The notes: generated by a model not told the origin, from the sequence alone. Positions 48,321 through 59,975 are shown, counted from the stretch's first letter. The stretch is DNA of 64,000 bases from Atherinomorus stipes (GCA_023101725.1 JALJCO010001315.1:186001-250000), one strand, 5' to 3'. Program-made: numbers and translations.

Positions 48321-48480
48321 TACACTACCAGTCAAAAGTTTGGATGCACCCTTGTCTCTACAGTTCTGAATGGAAAGATGGAGCTGCAAGTAATCCAAAA
48401 AGGAAAAAGAAAAAAGTTGGGAGAGCTCTGGGAAATGGTAGCACCACTTTTCAAGGCTTGTTCAACTTCTGTTGTCATAA
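48321..48480. mobile_element. Tc1/mariner terminal fragment
   Basis: TACACTACCAGTCAAAAGTT followed by TGGATGCACC closely matches the terminus of a widespread fish Tc1-like family. It is preceded by TA. The opposite end is not in the window, so this is a lone or truncated end. Confidence 0.6.
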
Positions 48481-48486
48481 AATAGA

Positions 48487-48797
48487 TTTAAAATGTTCAC
48501 TCATTTTTTTCATCCTGATAAAAGCATTTTACATAATTTTGACATGTGGACATGCATGAAAAGTTTTAGACCAACCTGCATTTTTTTCTTTACTCTTTTT
48601 TGTATATTGTTGTGAAATTCAACTAGTTAAATCCCAATGATGACAAATAGATAAATACATAAGGTAAATGATGAGCTGCCCAAGGTAAAAAAAAAAAAAT
48701 TATAAGGTCTCCCAGCACTAAAGAAAATAATGTGCATGTCAAAAATTATACAAAAAGTTTATATAAGACATCAAAAAATGAGTGAACAATTTAAACG
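48487..48797. repeat. inverted repeat, 65-bp arms
   Basis: TTGTTCACTCATTTTTT-type arms at 48,487-48,555 and 48,730-48,797 face each other and also share GACATG(T/C)(G/A) words. The spacer is about 175 bp. It may belong to the adjoining Tc1 fragment. Confidence 0.6.
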
Positions 48798-49313
48798 TGA
48801 TAACTAACTGGAAATCATCTGAGAGCTCTTGGCTGTAGTAGCCTGATAGCAGCACTTTGTCAGTGCTAAGTTTCCTGCTAATTCTGTTTCACACTTTCCA
48901 AGTATACTTTTTTGTGAGCTGGTCTAAAATTGAAGATATTTATCTTTGTAAAAATTATGACATTACATTGCTACTGTAAAATGCAGCAAATCACAGTCTT
49001 TAATATTATTGTGAGCAGGCAATTCATGTTTGTCAGTTGTACAAAGACAAAACCGACATCTGATAGAAGCTTATTTTGTCCTACCTCAGGTAAAAAAAAA
49101 AAAAAAAAAAAGTGACAACCCGTTGTCTCCAATCTATGTCTCATCCGTCTTCATGTTTGTCTGCGCTCCAGAGAAAAAGAAGGCAAATGGTTGACCTGGA
49201 AACATTTGTAAGAAGACAACAAGCTAATGAGAGTTTTTCAGTTCTCAGTGTTAATAAAATAAAGTTACGGACTTTTATTTTCCTTTTATGGCGTCAATAA
49301 ATGGAACCATCAT

Positions 49314-49563
49314 TAAAAAAAAAAGATATAGTTTATTAATCCCAAATAGAGTGCCAATTAGGAAATTCATTCTCTGCATTTAACCCATCTCAGGTTGAAC
49401 CTGAGAGCAGTGGGCTGCTATTTAATGCGCCTGTGGAGCAGTTGATGGGGGCTAGGACCTTGCTCAAGGGTCCACAGTGGTTTACCTGAGTGCCGTGTCA
49501 GGGACTTGAACCTGGGTCTGCCATGCCAGAGCCTGCAACATTACCATTACGCTACCCACTCCC
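49314..49563 (-). mobile_element. tRNA-derived SINE
   Basis: On the minus strand the element starts with a tRNA-like head: A box TAGCGTAATGG (49,544-49,554) and perfect-looking B box GGTTCAAGTCC (49,502-49,512). A body with CCCTTGAGCAAGGTCCTAG follows. The 3' part reads GGGTTAAATGCAGAGAATGA and ATTAATAAACTATATC, and then a T-run, i.e. a LINE-derived tail as seen in teleost SINEs. It is about 250 bp and nearly full length. A target duplication was not identified. Confidence 0.85.
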
Positions 49564-49825
49564 AAAATAAACTGCAATGTTTTATCTCAGTTATTGTAAT
49601 GTTTCTGATTTGTGATGCCTCCGATTCACCAGCAGTCAGAGCAGGGCGTGACCAACTCAGATCCAACAACTTGGTTGGTGAGAATGCCAATTTCACCACT
49701 CAGAAACTTAGAAAATGTTCCAACTTGGTAATTAATGTTGATGTGTGGCCTTAATTTATTGTCTGGGGCTGCATGAGTGTTGCGGACATTGAGGAGCCAC
49801 AACTCACCAACACTCTAAACCCCGA

Positions 49826-49885
49826 TAGGTTGAATTTACTTAAAAAATTTGAGGAAACTGGTTGCCCTAAAAATGTTAAGTAATG
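49826..49885. repeat. short palindromic fragment
   Basis: TTACTTAAAAAATTTGAGG faces CCTAAAAATGTTAAGTAA across a GGTTGCC core. It resembles a common small fish palindrome; no ends are defined. Confidence 0.35.
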
Positions 49886-50154
49886 CATGATAAAAACTTG
49901 AATGTATTTCACTTCAACTTGTTCAGTGTAGTAGGAAAATTAAGTTTTTATTAATGGGCGTGACCATATAGAATGAACTAGAATGGATTTAGTTTATAGA
50001 TCTTCTTTTGAACATGATCAATGTCTCAAAGTTATAAGATGATGAAGTAGAAGAATTAGTAGCTGATTAATTTCACATCAGTTTTGTAGATGAGATGCTT
50101 CACATATACCAGTTTTTTTCTGGCTTGGGGTGTGCCATCATCACAAGCTCCTCT

Positions 50155-50640
50155 TAAAAAGGGGAAGGAAAAAAAGAGAAATTTAAGGAGGGGAGAAAAC
50201 CGGAGGAAGAAAAAAAGAACGAAAGAAAAAGGGAAGAAAAGGGGGAAGAAAAAAAAAAAAGAAAAGAAACTCATGGGTGAGCAAAAAAAAGAGAACCGCG
50301 GAAAAAAAAAAAAGAAAATCGAGGAGAAAAACGAGGGAAACGGGAAAAAAAATAAGGATGCGAAAATCTAATCCAGATATAAGGAAAATGTTAAAAAGAG
50401 AAAAAAAATAAACGAAAAAAGGCAAACTCCGCCAGGGGGAAAGAACCGAAGAAAAGAAAAAAAAAAAAAGAGGGGCAAAAATATATTCCCCAGAATACAT
50501 CCCTCCAAAAAAAAAAAAAGGAATAAAGGAGAGAAGCGAGGGAAGAGAAAAACAAAAATACAAGAAAAAAACCCCCCCCCCCCCCCCCCGGGAGGAAAAG
50601 AATAAAAAAAAAACTAAGAGGAGGAAGATTATTCCAAAAC
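50155..50640 (+). repeat. 480-bp polypurine tract
   Basis: On the plus strand it is almost only A and G, with many runs of A8-A13 and scattered C and T, and one run of 18 C at 50,572-50,589. Open frames through it (up to 126 codons on the minus strand, rich in F, S and L) are artefacts of composition. It may be a true triplex-prone tract or a poorly resolved assembly patch. Confidence 0.85.
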
Positions 50641-51179
50641 CACTAACCCATCAAAAGACAAAAGCAAACAAAACGAGAACATCCGACGTACTGACAAATC
50701 CTAAATATTTTCAATACACAATCCACTTCCTTAAAGTAATCAATGAACTGAAAAAGTTTTGCTGAGAAGCAAAAACTTCACATGGTTGGGTTTTAGCTAA
50801 AATTAATGTTAGACCACAGATGTTTCTGTCATGGTGCAGCAACTGCTGGATCGGTATTATATACAGGAATAAAGAAAGAAGTTTAGGCCAGTCACTTGAC
50901 ACTCCCAACATTGCGTATAAATCCTTCATTTGTGAATTATCTCTAATTTGTTGTTAAAAGAAGTGAACTGCATTGTGGAAAACCTGTTCCCTTACATGTA
51001 CGTTTTGTATGGTCATGACCAAAAATGAGAAATTTGTCCATCAAACTTAAAATTATTCACACGTTTAACTTTTTCTACAAATTAGTAAAGTGCACTCATA
51101 AGTAATGACCTCAAACTTATTTATTTTAGTACATTTTTACCAAATAGTTTAAATAAATCTAAAATCCGGGCTAGGAGTG
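50641..51179. other. unassigned DNA
   Basis: No gene seen; it may include the decayed 5' part of the Tc1-like transposase that follows. Confidence 0.35.
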
Positions 51180-51530
51180 AAGAGAAACATGAATTCCAGG
51201 ATGTATTGCGAGACACTGAGGCACTGGGGATGACTGGATTGGATAGCAGTTTCTCAACATGACAATGACCCTAAACACCTCTAAGATTACAACTGCTTTG
51301 ATGCAGAAACTGAAGATGAAGGAGTGGTCTAGCATGTCTCCAGACTTGCACCCAATGTAAAATCTTTGGGGAATCATCAAACAAAAAGTAGAGGAATACA
51401 AGGTGTGTAACGTCCATCAGCTCTGTGACATCATCATGGAGGAGTGAAAAAAGATTTTAGCAACAACTTGTACAGCTCTGGTGAACTCTGTGCCCAAGAG
51501 GTCATGGAGCATTCCTTGTTTCTGTGTGCA
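51180..51530 (+). pseudogene. Tc1-like transposase C-terminal relic
   Basis: The motif QHDNDPKH (51,255-51,278) is the second catalytic-aspartate region. A one-base frame change follows, then ITTALMQKLKMKEWSSMSPD, LHPM, a stop, and NLWGIIKQKVEE. In the family the sequence is SPDLNPIENLW, and the stop at 51,358-51,360 (TAA) stands where the catalytic glutamate (GAA) of the DD34E triad would be. A further TGA lies downstream. The N-terminal DNA-binding half is not readable. It is a dead copy and its termini were not identified. Confidence 0.85.
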
Positions 51531-52496
51531 TTATTGTCATTTTCGTTTATAGTCAAAGATTTATTTTCATAGAAATTATTAGAAACAAAGAGTTCAGTCC
51601 TCTTAATTTTTCAATTTGAATGATGAATCTGTTAGATACTGCTTTATATAAAATGACTTGCAGTTTTCTTTTTTTTTTTTTTTTTTTACAATTTCAATGT
51701 TTGTTTTTTTCTAATCAAAAAATAGTTTTCATTGTGTCATTTTTTCTTTGTTGTCTTAATAAAGGGAACAAAAACAGTATCAGCTCCAAATATTGGCTCA
51801 AGAAAATCCAGCTGCTGATATTGGCTATGAAACAAAAAAATAAAAAAACAGTCCCAAAAGAAATCCATATTGGTCAGACACTAATTCTAGTGATATCTTT
51901 GAAACAGACATTTATTCTGGTGGTTCCAAAAACAGGAGCAATGACTTTTGTTTATCAGTGTTGACTCAGCCAAGACCATAGTATTTTTGGAATTTATTAA
52001 TCTACACGTAAATTTATATATAAAGTTCATTCATCCCAGTATGTGGTTTAAACTTTTCCATCTTAGAAGTGAAAACAGTATTCTGAATGCATCACCTACA
52101 CTATATTTTAGCTTTACGATAACAGAACCACAAATGAGCTGCATAGAAAGATATTCAGTATGCTCTAAAAAAGAACTAATTCAACATCATCTGCACTCAT
52201 ATAAAACCTACTTCCCAGCATGTTTGCTTGTACAGCTTACAGCACTGACTGTGGACATAACCATCATCATCACATAAATCACTTCTGATTATATCACCTA
52301 AATATTTGACTGTTTTCATCATATTTAACACCTGGTCTGCCAAATAAAAAGGAAAAAAAAAAAAAAGCGCCTGGTCTTCCTTGCTTCTTTGATGTCATCC
52401 TGTACACCATAACTTGCACTGACTAAGCAGCTGCTGTAAACCAGCACTGTCGGGAAACAGAATGACCACATCATTCACATGCACTCACAGAAATAT
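51531..52496. other. unassigned AT-rich DNA
   Basis: A T-run lies at about 51,668-51,687. Frames of 109 and 114 codons here are isoleucine-, phenylalanine- and lysine-rich, as expected from AT-rich DNA, and carry no motif. Confidence 0.35.
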
Positions 52497-52500
52497 TTAA

Positions 52501-52919
52501 CCCTATTTTTTAAGATTTATGTAATTTTATTACATGACAAATTTCCATTTACTTTTTTTTAGATAATTTTAACACAAACCTACCAAATAAACCTTACATG
52601 ACACATATTCATAAGTGTAATGAAGGGTATTTATTTGAATTGCATAATCCTCAGGTTATCCATATATATTATGCAATTCAAACAATATACTTTATGTATT
52701 TAAAATAAATACTCTCATCATCATTCATTTGATTTAATTATTCTTTATTAATACTAAATGCATAAACCTAAGGATTATGTATTTTAAATAAATAGACTTT
52801 ATTACACAAATGAATGCGTATTACATAAGGTTTATTTGGTAGATTTGTGCTAAAATTGTCTAAAAAAAGTAAATGGAAATTTGTCATGTAATAAAATTAC
52901 ATAAATCTTAAAGATAGAG
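52501..52919. mobile_element. TTAA MITE with long TIRs
   Basis: TTAA lies on both sides (52,497-52,500 and 52,920-52,923). Inverted arms of about 110 bp begin CCCTATTTTTTAAGATT on the left and CTCTATCTTTAAGATT on the right, and share TTACATGACAAATTTCC and CTACCAAATAAACCTTA. Arm identity is high, so it is relatively young. The target site fits piggyBac or Kolobok. No coding content. Confidence 0.85.
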
Positions 52920-52923
52920 TTAA

Positions 52924-53704
52924 ACATTTCTCCAGAACATTGAAAAATTTCAAGGTCAGGTACCCGGATTAACAGTTTCATCAAATAAATGTATCAATGC
53001 AATCTTAACACCACAGGTGAGATTGATGCGGCACAGATTTAAATGCAATTAAAAAAATGTTGTAAATTCTGTAGTTCAAGACAGGTTAACATATTTCTTT
53101 AACAGTTTCTTCTCTGACAGTTGAAACGAATGACCTCCTAAAACCTGACTTTGTGGAATTAGTTTGTACATGTTTACAGCATTACCTTATAAAAGGATGT
53201 CAGTGAATAAAAAGTTTAGGGAGTGGCTGCAAAAAGGAGCAAAGCCTCCTAAACAAGCCTCTGATGAGCTTTCCAAACAAATATCCCGGTCCTGTATCAC
53301 GTAAAGTAATACTCCTAATTGAAATCTATGGCGTTGAAAGTCATTATGACATTTAACATTTTCACATTCAGGAATTTCTTACATAATGACACCAAATAAG
53401 CCCTGATAACTACTTTTTTCCAACATGAATATACCCATTGAGCTATTGACATTGCAATGTTATTTTGATGACAACATCACAGAAATGCATACAACAGTTT
53501 TTTTTAAAAGAACATTTGGATTCAACCAGTCAGTTTGTGAAAGCAGCCGAGGCCATGGAGTCCTACAGCAGGGACCACGGCTGTCAGACGTCTCCGTCTG
53601 GGTTTTGTGCGTTTCTCCAGTCTTTGTGTCTTTTTGCTCGGCCACCAAAAGACAAAATCCATCAAGCAGAATGTGGTTCTTAACAGTTCCTCCGCCTGAA
53701 CAGT
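52924..53704. other. unassigned DNA next to the gene candidate
   Basis: A short frame pair at 53,425-53,740 has no motif. If the minus-strand gene candidate is real, this would hold its 3' untranslated region; no clear minus-strand AATAAA was noted. Confidence 0.3.
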
Positions 53705-55142
53705 TCAGCGCTGTAACTTGTGAGCAAACTGAAGCATCTTGATCTTTGGGCGCAGCTCCTCAACATCCAAGATCATCGGCACTTTCTTGAGGAACTTAAA
53801 TGTGATTCAAGTTTCTTTTCACAGTCCACAAAGTGAGCGCAGATCAGTTCCAAAAGTCTGGCATGTGCAAAGGAAATACGTCTGAGGCTGTGCTGCAGGT
53901 CCTCTACCTTCATCACCACTCTGACATCCATTTGCTCTTCTTCATCGACACCGCTGCGTGAATCACATGAAGCCCCTGGAGGTCTGTCTGGTCCTCAGCT
54001 TCCTCACTGTTCACATTCTGGAGTTGAGAAACAAATGTTCTGTTGCGCCACAAAAACACGAGTCTGAGACTAAGTGTAGAGTAAAATGTGAATACTGACC
54101 ATGTACTTGAAGAAGTGTTGTCGTTTCAGACTTGAGGACAGTCCCTCCTCACTTAGGTGTCTTCACTCTACAAACAAGAGCATATGAAATCAGTGGCTGT
54201 TATTCAGGACTTTATTTCTCATCCTCTTCAGTGGTGACTCTTGACGCCATGCTGTTCTGCAGTGTATCATGCATTTGAACAGATGAGATTTCTAATGTAC
54301 CAAACTCAACACAATTTGTCTGCTTGCAGGAAATCTCATGCAAGGGCTTTAATTAAATGCTGTAAATAACAAAAATCAGTTTCTAAGAATGAAAATTGTG
54401 TTTAAAATAGTGAAGTACAACATCTTTCTTGGCCAAACTATGCAACAGTTAAATGGACTTGCCTTAGCTCTTGAAGCCATCAGAAATATAATCTTCCTTC
54501 CAGCAGATCCTCCTCTCACACCAAGGACCTTTAAGTTAGCTGGGTCTCCACCAAGCTGTCCCAGGAACATTGTTTTTTAAGTAGCAAAGTTGGTGCATGT
54601 ACAAATTCTGCTTTCATCTACAAAAAAACAAAACAAAAAACAAGATACAGATGAGGCTTCAATTATGAAAACATTCATGTTTTCAATGTAACTGTTCAAG
54701 TTCAGACTCGACAGCTGTGGCTTCATAACAAGAGACAACAGAAGCACCAAATCGTGTGATTCATAACACAAATATCCATTTTAACAGTTATCAAACATAC
54801 AGTATGGAAATTAGATTGTTTTTATTAGTGTGAAATGTGTAGTAATCGTTGGTATCAAATGCACATTCTTTAAAATTTACAGTTTCATGTCACCGAATGA
54901 TCATGTACATTTGCATCGCTCAAGTTATTGCAATAATTCAAAAACTTGTTACATGTCCAAAAGTGGTATTAAAAGGAGATAACTCTCATCCCTTTAAACA
55001 TATGTGAGTTTTGGGAATGCAACATGAAGGACTGAGAATATACCTTCAGACATATGTGCACAGGCAATACAGGCATTCATGTCTGAAATTGTCCAAAATG
55101 TGTGAACCACATTTGTTTTTGTAAAAATGGTATGACTCTTAC

Positions 55143-55190
55143 CTTCAACAGAACTGCAACACACTTCACACAACCCTGTCCATCTGCATG
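55143..55190 (-). other. candidate exon 3 of the unknown gene
   Basis: Exactly 48 bases (16 codons) between a TTTTGGTTCAG acceptor and a GTAAGA donor, in phase 0 at both ends, with two cysteines in a CVKCV motif. Confidence 0.5.
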
Positions 55191-55284
55191 CTGAACCAAA
55201 AGAATAAGAAAACAGAGATGTAATTTCACATGTAACTGAAGACAGTTGATCAAGTCAGACTGTTAATGCATCACACGTACTTAC

Positions 55285-55351
55285 CTGAACTTTAGCAGCA
55301 GCTCCAACAAAGTGAAAACTATTGTGTTGATTAAACATCATGTTGCTGCAC
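55285..55351 (-). other. candidate exon 2 of the unknown gene
   Basis: This 67-base block has a pyrimidine-rich acceptor and a consensus GTAAGT donor. It contains the first ATG of the reading frame (55,339-55,341) and 19 codons with no stop, ending in phase 0. Confidence 0.5.
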
Positions 55352-55561
55352 CTGGAAAATGGAGGAGATAAATGAAAGTCAGTGTGTCAAAAACAACATG
55401 ATTCACATTTATGTGAATCAAGTCAGAAGTTGGTAGAAGACATTAAAAAACTAAAATGGTCATCTCTTTCTTAATGTTTCCCTACACAATTCCAACAGTA
55501 CAAATATACTGAGCAACCCACCCATAATTTTCTACTCTACATTATTATATACACACGCATG

Positions 55562-55588
55562 TATATATATATATATATGTATATATAA

Positions 55589-55670
<82 letters not shown>
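55562..55670 (+). repeat. compound AT/GT microsatellite
   Basis: About 73 bases of mostly alternating A/T followed by 18 GT units. It lies in the predicted first intron of the gene candidate. Confidence 0.97.
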
Positions 55671-55672
<2 letters not shown>

Positions 55673-56175
55673 ATGCATATCAGCAAGCAAAGTTCAATAA
55701 CTTTATCTTTTAGGGTTTATCCTTCACTGCTTCACTCTGCTTTTAAACAGAGAGGGAGGACGTTGTTGTTATGACCGTTAATGGGGTAGCAGTGCATATT
55801 TAGCAACTCTTTATATGGTGGAAGAAATGCTGCTAATTAAAACTGTTGCCAGAAAAGAGAAAAACAGCAAAGAAAGGAAAGAAATGCAGCAAAAGCTAGC
55901 TAGTAAGACGATTTTTTAATTAGTTTTTCAAATCGGATTTTGTCGATATATGAGACTTTGATGTTGGTGAAATAAAACATTTTTCTCTGAAAAACGACAG
56001 TTTGTAAAAACAAAATAAGTCGGACTTACCTTGAACTTTTTAAATTCCTCCCACGCAGGCACCAAGCAGTCAGTTAGCTTTGCAGCAGTCAGCACATGCG
56101 CAGTCTCTTCTTCTTGTTTTGAGATCAGGCAGCCTTGGTGTCGTACTTGCGCATTACTGCCATCTAGCGGATAAT

Positions 56176-57574
56176 TTTATGTTTCAGAAAACTATAATCT
56201 AATTAAATAAAGTCTACTAAAGTAGTTCACATTTGCTATAAACTTAAAATGTTTACTTTATAATTATGTAAAATAAGTAAGTAAACTTTACATTCTTGCA
56301 TATTTCAGTTACTTTTAAATAAAAATAATGATTAATACTTAATACGAGCAAGAATCATTTCTGTGAGTGTGCACCAAATGATTAATAAGACAATCATCCA
56401 CTTACATCCAGTTTTACATTCATGTATATTGAAAAGTACAGGCAGCCACATGCCACCTTGGCGAAACCCATTAGTTACTAGAAATGGTGCAGACATGCTC
56501 GTACCCCATTTAGCTCAGACTGATGCGAATATTGCATTCTTTTTGATCAGATACAGAGTAAGCCATTGCTCTTCAATGCATAAAGATCTGTACTGTGCTC
56601 ATATTTAAACCGAACTGACTTTTAATGGTCATTATGTACTCTTGAATACTTTTGGATCGGCTTCAAAACACTTTAGAAAGTATGCTAGCCAGGGCAAAAT
56701 TCTCCATGCTAAATATTTTCTCCTTTTTTGCCTCTACTGGCACCATCAAGACTAACATGCCATGTTTCAGCAGACCAGGAAAACACACGGTACTTGCCAT
56801 GTTTGCACAAGGAGTCGGTTTACATACTTCAAATGTTCTGCTATTTGGTCAGGACCACATGCTTTGTTCAAAGCCAGTTTCTAAATGACATGGCACAATT
56901 ACTTGAGCCTAATTGACACACCATCATTGTCAATAATATCACTGACACTAAATACTCTAACACACTTAAAAGAATTACTATGTTTCCGCCATAATTCAGC
57001 TATATTTTGCATTTCCAGCAACCCCCTCAACAGATGACTTGGCATCCCAGTGTTATTAATAACCTCAACTATTTCCCAACTACTTTTTAGCCATGGAGTT
57101 AGCCCTCAATGTCTGCTCATTTCTTTGAATAAAACACACAACATACTCATGTTAAGCATTTGAATATTTCTTGTGTTCTCACAGTGGGCCATATCTAGGA
57201 TTACCCACAGCAACCCAATTTTTAAAAGCCTCCCTCGCCTCAGCATGAAGTTCAAAAACAAATCCAGTCCACCCTGGCCTGAACCAACAGTTTAACTCTT
57301 CCCTGGCAGAACAGTTTACAGATGATTATTAAAATAATTATTTATTTCATACATGATGCACAGGCCACTTTGTGTCTGTTTTTGCAATATTGTCACAAAG
57401 AACAGAGGTATGTTCTTAAGCCTCAAATTGTAGTGCCAAAGATTTTCATGGGTAAGTCTGGTCTTTCTCTTTGATTATGATCATCGTAGTCGTTCAGTTC
57501 TGGTAAGCCCTTCATATTTATTCCCATAAAAACAGCAATGTGATCAGACATAGCCAAATTATACAAGGTCTCAG

Positions 57575-57606
<32 letters not shown>

Positions 57607-57960
57607 ATTCATGAGCGTCAGCTGTACAAATACAATGATCCAGCCAAAATGTTGTATGCCAGGCTTCACTATGTCTAACTATCTCCATGAAACATCTAAA
57701 AAGAATCGATTTGCAGTCTTGACAAAGTGGATTAAATGTTTAACAAACAGGGACTGCCTATCTTCAATATTTCAGATAGATTCTCTTGGCACAAATAGTG
57801 TCAAATAAATAATCCTGATTTTATGATCATGATTGTTTTGCATTAATTAATTTCATAGCACTATAAATGTGTAAAATCATATGAACATTCCTTATAGGTT
57901 TTTTTTAAGTTTAATTTCTATATTTTCATGCAAATATAAAATTAATTTATGTAAGCAGTC
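56176..57960. other. unassigned DNA
   Basis: No gene recognised. Frames at 56.36-56.92 kb (up to 81 codons) have no motif. A T27 run lies at 57,576-57,602. Confidence 0.35.
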
Positions 57961-57967
57961 AGTCCCA

Positions 57968-58075
57968 TTTAGGGCTGTGGCTATAGGTTATTTCTATCAT
58001 TAAATAATCTAGCTATTCTTTTGATGATTAATCAAGTAATCTGATAAAGAAACTGGACATTTAGCTGTTGTTCAA
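57968..58075. mobile_element. hAT-like terminal fragment
   Basis: TTTAGGGCTGTGGCTATAGG, followed by repeated ATTAAT/GATTAATCAAGTAATC words, resembles the terminus of a fish hAT element that starts TAGGGCTG and carries many TAATCGATTA motifs. The other end is missing. Confidence 0.45.
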
Positions 58076-58470
58076 ATTCAATGAATTAAACTGATTCTAA
58101 GAGCTAGAATTTCTAGTTTTTAGAGTGCTAAAGTGCCTTGAATACAACACTGATGCCCACCGGGCTTCTCTGCCAAAAACATCTTTGTTGCTACCACATT
58201 TGCACCTTTGACTCTTGTTTACTGAAATGGATACAACTGACCATTCATCATATGTCCTAAATACATTGGCCACTAAAGTCCACAACACTTGCACTGTAAA
58301 TGTACTAACAAGAAAGGATGATCTGCATCTGTTGAACATACTCACAGTAGTCAAAAAAAGAAAATTAATTCTGAGAATAAAAAACATTGAGACTTTCTGA
58401 CTGACTTTTAACCTGGTATCTCTGGTAATGTATGTTCAACATAGTTCAGTGATGGCAAATTTGCATGGGG
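58076..58470. other. unassigned DNA
   Basis: No recognised structure. Confidence 0.35.
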
Positions 58471-58477
58471 CCTTTTA

Positions 58478-58660
58478 TTTTGAAATTTACCGGATGCTTT
58501 ATGCTGCTCCCAAGTCTGATTTCTTGTCTGGTCCTATCTGAACCGCTGATAACTGATTCTGGAAACATGCTCTGTCAAAATAACTTGATGCCCATATTTA
58601 GAGGAGAGTCACAGCATGATACTTCTGGCACGTGCCACACGTGCTGGTGTGAACTAAGCC
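58478..58660 (+). repeat. repeat shared with 34.5 kb, copy B
   Basis: This is the direct-orientation relative of 34,508-34,725, more diverged towards its 3' end (about 70 per cent by eye over the first 120 bases). Confidence 0.65.
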
Positions 58661-59450
58661 AATGATTTAAAAAAGCCCAGTTTAGTTCGAGTCATGCATC
58701 TGTGCCTTTACTGACCAGGCACAGTGGGACTTTATTTTTTCCTTGAATCTGCAAGTCACATGACTACTGACCGTGGAGGGTAGTAAATTGAGCATACAGT
58801 ATACTCAGTGAACCAGAAGAGTTGGATACAATGAATAAAATCATCTTGATTTTCTAGAGGTGAACTAATTTAAATATTCTCACAAACATTTCTTTTTTCT
58901 ATTTTCATGTCTTAAACTTCTGAAATCTGTGTTTATTATTACAGGAAAAATATTGGTAAAGTATGAAATATAAAATATCAGCCCACTTTTTTTTTTTTTT
59001 TTCTCCTTTTAACTTGTCCTGTCCAGCATCGAAGCAAGCAGAATGGAAATCTGATTGCTTTATTCTGTTGAACAGTTTTGCTTTACCAAGCGGAGCTTTA
59101 TGAACATAAGGCTCCACTTGATATCATGTTTATTCAATTTATTTCTTTATTTAAACATTTGTCTATTATACCATTCCATTTCATACTGCTGGGCCTGACA
59201 AGGGAGAAATGAAAGTTAACAGAGGTAATGATAGAAAGTGAAACAGAGAGAAAGGAGTAAGGAAGAGGAAGAGAGAGAGGAAAGAAAACATGAATCTACT
59301 TACACAGTTCACTGGTACATCTGTAACGCGATCCCTAAACAACCAAGGTCTCTGTTGGAAAACAAAACAAGCAATCCCCTACAGGAGGACCTGCAGGTGG
59401 CTTAAATATCCTCAGATCATACAAACACACACAAACACACGCAGAACTAC
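58661..59450. other. unassigned DNA
   Basis: A T16 run lies at 58,987-59,002, and an AG-rich stretch near 59,230-59,285 precedes the C-rich block. It could be part of one repeat with the next feature. Confidence 0.3.
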
Positions 59451-59455
59451 GCTGA

Positions 59456-59530
59456 GAAGAGGTACAACCTAGTCAGCGCAATGGGAAGTAGAGAAGGAGG
59501 TACAACCTAGTCATCGCAATGGGAAGCAGT
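59456..59530 (+). repeat. tandem duplication of about 37 bp
   Basis: Two adjacent copies of GAGGTACAACCTAGTCA(G/T)CG followed by CAATGGGAAG(T/C)AG. Short and unexplained. Confidence 0.8.
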
Positions 59531-59599
59531 GTCACAGTGTCAACATGCATAATAAAGGGTGCTCCGTGGTGATACAGTCATGCAGATGCAGCCTCGTCT

Positions 59600-59975
59600 C
59601 TGCAAGGAGGAGGAAGCCCGCAAGGCTCACGACCCAGGCCCCCAGCAGCCACCCAGAGGCCCAGATCCCAGCTACCCCCCCCTCCCCCCCAAAGAGCGGA
59701 CATGCATCCCCCGAAGGGCGGCAAAAGGCGGCCCCAGCCGGAGCCCCCTGCAGTCTGGGGGCCCAGGCCCCAGCGGACCAAGACCAGCAGCTGCCGACCC
59801 CACCGGGCGCCGGGGCGTCCCCCGGAGCGGAGACAGCGCCGGGCCCAGGGCCCAAGCGCCCAGGAGAAGCCCCCCCCCCCCCCCAGACCCGGGCGGCCCA
59901 ACTGAAACCCAGGAGGACCGGACCCCCCAGACGACGCCCCCCAGGGCAGGCCAGCCCCCACCCCAACGTGGCCCA
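59600..59975. repeat. extreme C-rich block
   Basis: About 375 bp, strongly C-rich on the plus strand, with runs of C7 to C12 and words such as CCCAGCAGCCACCC. All six frames are open for 100 codons or more because stops are rare, giving proline-rich (plus) or glycine-rich (minus) translations. I do not treat these as genes. A GC-rich block of this kind occurs in some fish retroelements; that link is inference. The block ends sharply at AT-rich DNA near 59,985. Confidence 0.8.

Larger units (their letters stand above)
53705..56175 (-). pseudogene. six-exon gene candidate with disrupted frame, unknown family
   Basis: Exon-like blocks, in transcription order, are: end of exon 1 at 56,030 (AAG then GTAAGT); exon 2 55,351-55,285 (acceptor TTTTCCAG, donor CAG-GTAAGT); exon 3 55,190-55,143 (TTCAG, donor AAG-GTAAGA); exon 4 54,617-54,463 (TTTTGTAG, donor AAG-GCAAGT, a GC donor); exon 5 54,167-54,100 (TTTGTAG, donor ATG-GTCAGT); exon 6 54,017-53,705 (CTCCAG). 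Exons 2 to 4 join in phase: MMFNQHNSFHFVGAAAKVQ, then HADGQGCVKCVAVLLK, then MKAEFVHAPTLLL, but the frame then closes. After a one-base shift in an A6 run (54,573-54,578), FLGQLGGDPANLKVLG is readable. Exon 6 reads VEDLQHSLRRISFAHARLLE and, after another shift near 53,820, FLKKVPMILDVEELRPKIKM up to a TGA. I do not recognise the family. It is either a pseudogene or a gene with sequence errors. Confidence 0.5.

Noticed and set aside
50183..50563. 126-codon phenylalanine-rich minus frame
   Set aside because: It is a product of the polypurine tract, not coding sequence.
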